From assembly GCA_905221605.1 (NCBI GenBank), contig CAJNDS010002457.1, positions 1,009,501 to 1,073,500 on the forward strand: a stretch of DNA of 64,000 nt, read 5' to 3'. Shown here piece by piece: positions 8,716 through 16,750 of the stretch. The translations under genes were made by a program, and so were the position numbers. The stretch is from Symbiodinium natans (taxonomy: Eukaryota; Sar; Dinophyceae; Suessiales; Symbiodiniaceae). Below the pieces are notes generated by a model, which was given only the letters and a program-made list of their open reading frames with translations, was not told the origin of the DNA and ran no database searches. Position 1 is the stretch's first letter. The number at the start of each line of letters is the position of its first letter.

Positions 8716-10558
8716 GCTATGGTGGAATATGCAAGCCCGAACAACCCTAAACTATCCCAAACCCCTAGCCCTGTGCCCATCCCCAAACCCTATAAATCTT
8801 ATCCCTAAGCACCTTAAACGCCGGGTCATGATGATGTGCACTTGGCATGCTCTTGGGGCATTGGTGGAATGCCCTTGAAGTGGTCACGCCGGCATAATTG
8901 CATCGATGCGAGCCTAAACCCTGTCGGAGAAGTACTGAGAGTCGGAGGGGAATGCGACTGGAGCTATGGGTTTGAAGTTGCACTATGAAGTTCGGGGATT
9001 TTGAGCCCAAATCCTAAACCTCAAACCCAAACCCCTAAACCCCGAGGAAGGTTTCATGGGAGTCTAGCAAAGATTTCCTTTCGATGGATGTTGGACTGTG
9101 TGTGCCTCGCCATGGCTCGCCTGCGTGTGGGCGATGAAGCCCTAAACTTTTAGGGTTTAGGGTTTAGGGCCCTAAACCCTAGGGTCTAGGGTTTAGGGTT
9201 TGGGGTTTGGGGTTTGGGGTTTAGGGTTTAGGGCCCTAAGCCCTAAACCGAGTACCAGCATGACGAGGTGCTGCCTACTTGATTCACACGGAACGGATGA
9301 AGTTGATGGATGCGGCTCGGTTGGAACTTACGCCACGAGCCGCAGGGTTTAGGGTTTAGGGTTTGGGGTTTAGGGTTTAGGGTTTAGGCCCGGAGTAGAA
9401 GGGCTTGAACTCACAGCTCCTGCAAGCGGGTGTTCAGCTGGATTGCTAGGCCCAGCCGGCCCTGTACATTTGTACAAAGACTGCAAAGAACCCCACAGCC
9501 ATAACCTGAGCCTGCAGCCACTCCACAATCGCTTGTAGTTCCATGGTCCCTGAATATGGCCCCTTATCTCTTGTAAAGAATCCTGAAGTAGGAGAACTTG
9601 GGTTATTTGGGGCAACCCTAAACCCTAAACCCTAAACCCTTTTAAGGGGCCATGTACCTATACCCTTAGACTTAGCGAAGCGGGCCCTAAAAAAACCAAG
9701 GGAGCCTTGGATGCCCAAACAAAAGCCTTGGACCAGCCAGAGCAAGAGACATCTGGGTTTAGGGTTTAGGGTTTAGGGTATAGGGTTTAGGGTTTAGGGT
9801 TTACCCTAAACCCTGCAAGCCCTATAAGCCCTGAACCCTAAGCCTAGTTGCGATCTTATTGCGGGGGGGCCCAGCCGTGAGAGAATTGGGAGGCAATCCA
9901 GTTGCTGGTGGAGCGACGTGGTGCGGACCAGCTGGGATTGTAGGAGGGTTGCCAGGAGGGGCCCTAGTTCCAAGTAGAGTTTTTAGGGTCCCAGATTGGG
10001 TTCAGGGCTTAGGGTTTTTTGCGTTAGGGTCAGATCTTAGGTTAAGAGTCCCCTTAACAAAGGAGGTATAGTTATTGCTGCTTCGAACATCCCCACCCTA
10101 CAATTTATTCGGGGATTGGGCACACCAGGCTGGCATTGGGCACTCTAGGGACAGTTGGGCACGGCAGGGACACACTGGGGTTGGGAACTCCAGGGACACG
10201 CTGGGGCGAGGGGGATGTGGGTGCTGGGTGAGGAAGACCGGGCCAGGAGCAGCGTTTAGTTGAAAATCGAACAACCCCACACAGAGGGTGGGGAACAAAA
10301 AGAGGCCCTTACTTGTAGGAGGTTTGCACTATACAAACATGAACGCTGACAGCGTGCTAAGGCCTTACAAGCCCACGAATAAGGGTTTAGACTTTAGGGT
10401 TTACAGTAGGGTTGAGGGTGCGGGTTTTATGTATAGGTTCACAAACACCTATGCTCAGCCTCTGGGGTTTAGGAAGCTTTGGGCAGTGTAGCTGTTGCAG
10501 TGGCATGTTGGTAGTATGTGTGCTTCTAGGCATTTTTCGAGCGGGCCCCGTCATTCAA
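8716..10558. other. Mixed telomere-like tracts and unassigned unique sequence
   Basis: Short tracts of both orientations at 9150-9250, 9345-9390, 9614-9640, 9755-9820. Head-to-head tracts meet at 9145-9180. A weak ~30-bp degenerate tandem repeat with GGGACAC and CTGGG cores is at 10120-10215. Open frames are present on both strands but carry no recognisable motif. Confidence 0.45.
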
Positions 10559-10921
10559 TATGATAACCTAACTTAGGGTACTTATGCCCTCTATTTATTC
10601 TAACCTAGCTTAGGCTACTTATGCCCCTTTTATTTTAGAGAATTCGAAGCTAACTCAGAATTCTTGTAACCCAATTTCAGGCCCGAACAGCCAGGAGAAC
10701 TTGCCTTCCCCATGGCAGGATTTTGGCTGCAGGGCTTAGAATGTTAACCCCCCCCCCCCTTCCCCCCCCCCCCCCTTCCCCCCCCCCCCCCCCCCCCTCC
10801 CCTTCCCCCCTCCTTCCCCCCCCCCCCCCCTTCCCCCCCGACACTCAACGTAGGGATTCGCGTTCATCAATGGGGTTCACAGGTCGCAAAGGGGTATAGG
10901 TCTTCTAAGTTAGGTTATCAT
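10559..10921 (+). mobile_element. Family Q TIR element with long poly-C core
   Basis: Left end ATGATAACCTAACTTAGG; right end CTAAGTTAGGTTATCAT, a strong inverted repeat enclosing about 360 bp. The left arm has an internal near-duplicate (ACTTATGCCC twice). The centre holds C runs with rare TT (10746-10839). Confidence 0.75.
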
Positions 10922-11046
10922 TCTCTGAAATACAGGGGCCCTTACGTAAAGATCATGGAGGTTTCGGAAGATTTGTCCAGGGCTGGGTTGAGGGTAAAGA
11001 GGGTGAGCGCTTATGTCTCGTTTTGCGTACGACAGCCGAAGGTGTT

Positions 11047-11160
11047 GATCTTTGTGGTGCTTTACTGTCACTTTAGATCCTTAGCCTTTTTGGGTTTGTT
11101 GGGCTTCCTAGTAAGGCAGCTAAAAATTTAGTCTATGGCTACCCTCCTAAGTGCAGCCAA
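11047..11160 (+). mobile_element. Family O repeat, copy 1
   Basis: Shares CTTTGTGGTGCTTTACTGT, GTAAGGCAGCTAAA and the end CTACCCTCCTAAGTGCAGCC with 62330-62443. Confidence 0.7.
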
Positions 11161-11409
11161 ATAATGTTCGAACCCCTGAGACCTTAATCAGGGTTTACAA
11201 AGGGTTTATAGGATTTATGGGGTTTATAGGGTCTACAGTGTTTTTAGGGTTTAGGGTCCAGGGCCACTCAAAGCCAGAATTGTGTCAAGTTGTTCCGGTA
11301 CTTTTGGCAACGGCAAAAACCCTCCAAACCCTAAGCCTAAACCCTCAACCCTACACCCTAGGCTCTAAGCCCTAAACCCTGAATACCTAGGATCTAAACC
11401 CCAAACCCT

Positions 11410-11492
11410 GGGTACAGGCCTGGTGCTCACGAACTGCCACTTCCTGCACGAGCTTGTTCAACTGGCACGAGCGGAGCACCTCCTGGATTAAG
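11410..11492 (+). CDS. Exon-like island, unassigned
   Basis: Frame GTGLVLTNCHFLHELVQLAR then AEHLLD and a TAA stop. It follows a degenerate CCCTAAA stretch. Family not recognised. Confidence 0.3.
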
Positions 11493-11534
11493 AGCTCTCC
11501 AGGCGGGGGCTGTGAATCAAACCCTTTTAGCCAG

Positions 11535-11641
11535 GATGCCCAGTTGTACCCTTATTCCCTTTTTGGGGGGTTTAGGTTCCCTTATAAACCCCTTTAAGCA
11601 AAAAAGGGCACCCTGATTAAGCCTAGGTTACTGGGCAGCCT
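11535..11641 (+). mobile_element. Family F TIR element, copy 2
   Basis: GCCCAGTTGTACCCTTATTC at the left and GGTTACTGGGC at the right, with TTCCCTTATAAACCCC and AAAAAAGGGCACCC inside. Confidence 0.7.
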
Positions 11642-11980
11642 AGTTAGGGTTTGGGGTTTATGGTTTAGGGTTTAGGGTTGAGGGATTCTGAACATCAGGG
11701 TCCGTTTTGGTGATATCAGGGTATCCCCAAAAAGGGGCCATATCTCTATAGACAGTGGACCCCAAAACCCTATGAACAGTTCTCTAACTTTTCCGCTCAC
11801 AATAGCCCAACAACCTTATGTAAGAAGCCCTTTGGGTCAAAAACCACTAAAATGGGAGTCCTTGGTGCCTCAGGGTAAGTTAAACACTGAACCCTCAAAA
11901 AGGCCCTGCAGTGCATCTCTGCAGTTAGCGAGGCGGGTGGCAAGAAATAGACCTCGGGCCCGAAAACCCTAAACCCGAAT

Positions 11981-12173
11981 GTGGGGGGTTTACGAAAATA
12001 AGGGACCCTGAATATAGACCCCCGAAAACCCTAAACCCTAAACCCTAAACCCTAAACCCTAGACCCTAGACCCTAGACCCTAGACCCTAGACCCTAGACC
12101 CTAAACCCAAAGTAGTAGGATTCATTGTATAGTAAGGACCTCAAATAAGGTACCCTTAAATTTCGGAGATCCC
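11981..12173 (+). mobile_element. Family G element split by a telomere-like tract
   Basis: Left part GGGGGGTTTACGAAAATAAG and right part GGTACCCTTAAATTTCGG are the two ends of one family G copy. Between them (about 12025-12110) lies a CCCTAAA tract with a block of six CCCTAGA variants. Confidence 0.8.
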
Positions 12174-12208
12174 ACGTTTTTGTCAGCCCTAAGCTCAGAA
12201 CACTACAC

Positions 12209-12290
12209 CCTAAACCCTAAACCCTAAACCCTAAACCCTAAACCCTAAACCTTCAACCCTAAACCCTAAACCCTAAACCCTAAACCCTAA
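12209..12290 (+). repeat. Interstitial telomere-like tract (CCCTAAA)n
   Basis: Eleven or so heptamers with one CTTCAA variant. Confidence 0.93.
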
Positions 12291-12299
12291 GTGAGGGGG

Positions 12300-12392
12300 C
12301 GCCTCCCCCAAATGCTGGAATCCACGCCTTCCAGGCGGATGCCCCAAAGGCAAAGACCCTGGCGACCTGAGCTCTGGAGTCGATTTCGGGAG
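12300..12392 (+). CDS. Exon-like island, unassigned
   Basis: GC-rich sequence between two opposing telomere-like tracts. One frame reads NAGIHAFQADAPKAKTLAT before a stop. No family recognised. Confidence 0.22.
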
Positions 12393-12395
12393 TTT

Positions 12396-12535
12396 AGGGT
12401 TTAGGGGTTTCTTTAAGGTAGGGGTTAGGGTTTAGGGTTTAGGGTTTAGGGTTTAGGGTCTAGGGTCTAGGGTCTAGGGTCTAGGGTCTAGGGTTTAGGG
12501 TTTAGGGTTTAGGGCTTAGGGTTTAGGGTTTAGGG
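12396..12535 (+). repeat. Interstitial telomere-like tract with (GGGTCTA) block
   Basis: TTTAGGG heptamers enclosing five consecutive GGGTCTA variants at about 12457-12492. This is the complement of the CCCTAGA block at 12060-12100, 400 bp away in inverted orientation. Confidence 0.93.
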
Positions 12536-12752
12536 CGGTCTTTTGGAGCTCAGGCTCGGGTTGAAAGGGCTCTTGGTTTAGGTGCCGTCTCCCACTCTTC
12601 CAAAAGGTGCACACCCCTCCCGAAGTAAGCCGGTATAGGGTTTAGGGTTTAGGGTTTAGGGTTTAGGGCTTAGGGTTTAGGGTTTAGGGAGCTATGAGGG
12701 GGATGCTTTTGGCAACCCCAAACAAGGGAGAGGGTGTAAAGCCCGTTTTGGT

Positions 12753-12842
12753 GTGGTAGAGGCACCGCTTCCGCGAGGTATATGCGACGCGACAGCGCAT
12801 GTCGGGCATGTGGGTGGTTGACCTGCGCTCAGAGCCTCAAAC
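12753..12842 (+). CDS. Exon-like island, unassigned
   Basis: Frame RHRFREVYATRQRMSGMWVV then DLRSEP, GC-rich and basic. It runs into degenerate telomere-like sequence. No family recognised. Confidence 0.33.
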
Positions 12843-13009
12843 CCTAGACCCTTCCTTGACCTGAGACAAAATGACTCATTTAAATCTCTGTACTATGGCC
12901 CTGAGTACACGGGCCTGTACTTGTAAGCCCTTAAGCAACACCACAAGGCTCGAAAAAGGCGCTGTTTTGAAAGGCGCTTTTAGCGCCTATCTTTTATAAA
13001 AAGCACGGG

Positions 13010-13910
13010 AGACTGCCGAAGTGGTTGAAGTGTTGTCCCCAGAAAAGCCCAACGTCATCCCTCAAATTGAAGGAAGCATCTAAAATCACTCACCACAAGG
13101 AATCACCAAAAACTGTGCAAGGTCTTTTGCTTAGAGCCATCGGACTTCCTGGGGTGGAGAGGCTTACTTTGAGCTTGGAAAAAGGTTCAGGAAAGGCATC
13201 CGCGGTTTCCGAATTTGACTGTTGGGTGCTTGTTCAGCATCTGGCGACACTGACCTGGTGCAGCTCCAACTCGTTGCAAAACCAGCTGCCTTACTTTGCG
13301 CAATGGCCTGCGATCATTTTAACATCGAGCCGGCCGTGCGTGGCTGTCAGCTCCGTTTCACAGCCAATTGCCTTTCACCCTCAACCCTCAACCCTCAACC
13401 CTATATAAACCCTAAACCCCTCCGACTGACCCGAGTCCATGCAATGGCGAAGGAGCACAGCCAGATTTGAACACACATGCGTTGGATTTTGCGATCACCG
13501 CAGCCAGTTTTGTCGATTCCCTCGTTCTACATCAGCTTCGCGTGCGCGGCCGCGTGACGATGCCGGCATCGATGCTCTGGGGTATGGTGTTTTACAGCTT
13601 CAGGGGCTTTCGCTTACCAGTCCGGACACCCAAACGTGGCCTTTCAGTTCTCCGAACTTGTTCTCAAACAGGGCTTGACAACGCACACTCGGATCCGATT
13701 GTCAGAGTAACGAGCTATTCAATGCCAAGGCTCGTATCACTTGGGTGTCGTGTCTGCAGACTTCAGGTACTACACATGTTCCACGCGGCATCTCTAAGTT
13801 AGGGTTTCTTTCGGGTCTCCGGCACAGTACGGCACCCTTCAATCAAGGACACCGAAAGGGACCCTAATTCAGAGAACTACCCAACCACCCCCCCATCCAT
13901 CGCGTTTATT
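13010..13910. other. Unique sequence, no assigned gene
   Basis: Low-repeat stretch with overlapping plus-strand open frames (up to 127 codons at 13025-13408 and 111 codons at 13467-13802). They are mutually overlapping, lack recognisable motifs and have no clear splice context, so I do not call a gene. Confidence 0.35.
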
Positions 13911-13978
13911 GTCAGGTTGTGGGGTTCTTAAGCAAAAAGTAGGGTTTACAAAAACTCCCAAGGCTGGGTTTAGGGGTT

Positions 13979-14227
13979 ATGGTAGTCGCAGTAATCGTCG
14001 GCCTTATGTCGATGCTAACCCCCCGGAGACTCGCGCACGTCGCTCCGGCCGCACGCGCATCTTTGCAAGTAGCCATGGGATGCAGCACCTTTGGAACGGG
14101 ATTTCTCAAAGCAGGGTCGTCGTCCTCTCCTACAGGAGCTCAAGTTGCGCTTTGCTCCCAAGCGGTGTTTAATTCCAACCCTGCGCCTGAAGCACTGCCG
14201 GCCCGAAGCCCAAGAGCTTTCACCTAG
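13979..14227 (+). CDS. Unassigned ORF, Ala/Ser-rich
   Basis: A 82-codon frame with AHVAPAARASLQVAMGCSTF. Overlapping frames on both strands are also open, so the coding frame is uncertain. A ~27-bp tandem duplication (GCCCGAAGC...AGAGCTTTCACCT) lies at 14200-14250. Confidence 0.25.
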   Translation: MVVAVIVGLMSMLTPRRLAHVAPAARASLQVAMGCSTFGTGFLKAGSSSSPTGAQVALCSQAVFNSNPAPEALPARSPRAFT

Positions 14228-14251
14228 GCCCGAAGCAAGAGCTTTCACCTT

Positions 14252-14357
14252 AAACTCGGGGTACCTTATTAGGTCCTCATTATCAGGGAATCCTACTATT
14301 CGGGGGGATTATGTATATCAATATCCGGGGGCCCCATATTTTCGTAAGCCTCCATAT
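14252..14357 (+). mobile_element. Family G TIR element, copy 3
   Basis: TCGGGGTACCTTATTAGG, AATCCTACTATTCGGGG and CCCATATTTTCGTAAGCC in family order. Confidence 0.72.
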
Positions 14358-14392
14358 GCAGAATCCCGAGAGCCCTTGTTAAACCCTAAACT

Positions 14393-14525
14393 TGTGATGT
14401 TCCCCCTCATACGAACAGTCCTTAAAGGGGATTATAGTACCCCCCGTAAGGACTAGGTCCTTAGTAGGGATTATAGTACCCCCTATAAGGACTAGCTAGT
14501 GACTAGTATGAGGGGGAACATCCCA
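14393..14525 (+). mobile_element. Family D TIR element with internal tandem duplication
   Basis: Ends GTGATGTTCCCCCTCATAC and GTATGAGGGGGAACATCCCA. The centre contains two copies of a ~45-bp unit with GGATTATAGTACCCCC and TAAGGACTAG. Confidence 0.85.
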
Positions 14526-14851
14526 TCCCTAGACCCTAAACCACGAAGCTCGCAGTCCTCTAGCCCATGGAGAGGAGACTCCCATGCCTGAGAAGCTCAC
14601 AAGTCAGCTGCTCCAGGGGGGGCAACAGATGGACCGTACCTCCTAGAACCCTAAACCCAAAAACCCTGGACCCTATCACCAGTGCCCAGACGGGCCCGGC
14701 ATGCCCAGACGGACTCTACAGCCAGACCAAGGGACAGAGTGTGCCTCGCCTGGCGTGTCCGAGTGTGAGCGATAAAGCCCTAAACCGGAAACCCTACACC
14801 TCAAAATGGATGCTGATCCGGAAGTTGGTTCCCAGGCCCTGCAACTCAATT

Positions 14852-15131
14852 TGGGGGGTTTACGAAAATTAAGGGACCCCTAATATAGTCCCCCGACTAT
14901 ACCCTTTGTTGGGGGTTTATGGTTTAGGGTTTAGGGTTTAGGGCTACGAGGACCCAGTGTAGGCCCTTATTCCCCTTTTAGGGTTTAGGTTCCCATATAC
15001 ACTGCTGAAAACCAAAAAAGGCACCCTGCTATTCCTACGTTACCTTTGGGTCTAGTAAGTCACCTCAAATACACGGATTCCCTTAAACTGTAAGGACCCC
15101 AATAAGGTACCCCTTAATTTCGAAAACCCCC
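14852..15131 (+). mobile_element. Family G element containing telomere-like repeats and a nested family E element
   Basis: Outer ends GGGGGGTTTACGAAAATTA and GGTACCCCTTAATTTCG are family G. Inside are a short TTTAGGG tract (14915-14943) and a complete family E element (14944-15055; CTACGAGGACCCAGTGTAGG to CTTTGGGTCTAG). Confidence 0.78.
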
Positions 15132-15181
15132 ATATGTTTCACAGGATCAGGTTGTTAGTAACTCAAGGTAGCATTCGAGAC

Positions 15182-15289
15182 TCAGGGATCGTCCGCTGAC
15201 ATTGCCCACCCCTGGAGTCCTACTTGCGAAGGGGCCGCCGCAAAGCATGCACTTGCGAGTGCAGAGGGGGAAGCCCGCAACAGTCCTAC
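15182..15289 (+). other. Short unique segment
   Basis: Between family G and family A elements. Open on both strands but without recognisable protein motif. Confidence 0.25.
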
Positions 15290-15388
15290 CAATTTCTTAA
15301 GAACCCCCCAAAAAATATCCTTACAAGGGTAATATAGGGATTCGCGTTTTTTTTTCTTATTCTTTTTGTGGGGTTCAAAAGCAGATAG
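15290..15388 (+). mobile_element. Family A TIR element, copy 3
   Basis: ATTTCTTAAGAACCCCCC at the left and GGGGTTCAAAAGCAGATAG at the right, with TTACAAGGGTAATATAGGG inside. Confidence 0.75.
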
Positions 15389-15919
15389 CAGAGTCTGCAA
15401 GTCTTAACTGAAGGCGAGACTCGAAAGAAAAGGCTTTTTGGAGAGACGTGTACCAGTCACACCATGCATCCGAAAGTTAAACCCTAAACCCGAAACCCTA
15501 CACACAGTACTGTAGCCTCGTACCTTAAACCTGCGTATATTTCCCAATGATGCACGCACATTGCCCTTTTAAAGTGTAGCCAAGGTGACTCTTAGTAGAC
15601 CCCGACAAAACCTCTATTTATATAGGTAAGCCATATGAAGCCTTGTAGAACCTATAAGACAGACTTGAGAGACCTGTAAACCGTAGAAGCACTATTCTTT
15701 GCCCATGTATCTACGCCAACCCCGTAAGCATCACCCAGAACCCTTTTTGATTTGCGCGAGTGTGAGAGCCGAAACCCTGAACCCTACGGAAACCCCATAT
15801 AACCTACAAGTTTTCTGAAGTCTTCTGGACTCCATAGAAACCCTAAAGGCCCTAAAGACCCCCCATAAGCCAGGCTGCAAGCCCAATGAACCCTGTAAGC
15901 CCTTAACAACGCTGGACTA
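15389..15919. other. No assigned gene
   Basis: Contains short CCCTAAA remnants and many degenerate CCCTATAA/CCCTGTAA-like stretches; no frame with recognisable motif. Confidence 0.4.
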
Positions 15920-15993
15920 CTATTTACTGAAGACCCCTCCGAAAAGTATATGTTCTTCCTTATAAGGGCAACATAGGGATTGTTGTTGTGGTG

Positions 15994-16030
<37 letters not shown>

Positions 16031-16090
16031 GTATTTGTTTTTTTTTTGTTTTTGTTTTGTTTTTTTTGGGGGGGGTTCTTAAGCAAATAG
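15920..16090 (+). mobile_element. Family A TIR element, copy 4
   Basis: CTATTTACTGAAGACCCC at the left, GGGGGTTCTTAAGCAAATAG at the right, with TTATAAGGGCAACATAGGG and an AT microsatellite inside. Confidence 0.8.
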
Positions 16091-16198
16091 TACTGTAAGT
16101 CCCCAGACTGACAGGAGATGGCAGAGAAGCTGCCAGACTGGCGCCTGATCGATCGCCACGTCTTCGAGCAGCCTGTTTGCAGAACATCTGAGAGCCCA

Positions 16199-16335
16199 GG
16201 GTTTAGGGTTTAGGGTTTAGGGTTTAGGGTTTAGGGTTTTAGGGTTTTAGGGTTTAGGGTTTAGGGTTTAGGGTTTTAGGGTTTTTGGGTTTTTGGGTTT
16301 TTGGGTTTTTGGGTTTTTGGGTTTTAGGGTTCAAA
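16199..16335 (+). repeat. Interstitial telomere-like tract with TTTTTGGG variant block
   Basis: TTTAGGG heptamers grading into TTTTAGGG and then six TTTTTGGG octamers (about 16276-16323). Confidence 0.93.
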
Positions 16336-16344
16336 AGCAGAATT

Positions 16345-16441
16345 ACAAGCAGGGGCCCCTTAGCTATGAGTAGAGTTTTTTTGGGTCCCTAAGATGGGTT
16401 AGAAGACTAAAGTTAGTGTAAGAAAGGGGCCCTTACTTGTA
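16345..16441 (+). mobile_element. Family C TIR element, copy 1
   Basis: ACAAGCAGGGGCCCCTTAG at the left and AAAGGGGCCCTTACTTGTA at the right, with ACTAAAGTTAGTGTAAG inside. Confidence 0.75.
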
Positions 16442-16644
16442 AGATCCCTATGATGTGCTTTAGGGCTGAGGGTTCTCCTGCGATGGATGCAAACCCCCCT
16501 TTTGGGCCCTACGTGATCAGTTCTCTCAATTTGTGGTTCTTTGTGGTTACCCCCCAGCACAGGAGTGTAACAACTCTGGAGGATGCTTGAGCCCTTGGCC
16601 CTAAACTTCTGTGATCTCACGCACCTTCAGGGCTGGGCCCTCAA

Positions 16645-16694
16645 CCCTAAGCCCTAAACCCTAAACCCTAAACCCTAAACCCTAAACCCTAAAC
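16645..16694 (+). repeat. Interstitial telomere-like tract
   Basis: Seven CCCTAAA heptamers followed by the dispersed motif GCTAGACGGGTGGCAAAAA. Confidence 0.93.
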
Positions 16695-16750
16695 CTGGCT
16701 AGACGGGTGGCAAAAAAACCGCAAACCCTGGGGATCCCTTGGCTTTTCAG

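Noticed and set aside
13011-13090. tRNA-Ser/Leu-like start (GACTGCCGAAGTGGTTGAAG)
   Set aside because: No matching 3' acceptor strand or TTC loop at the right distance.
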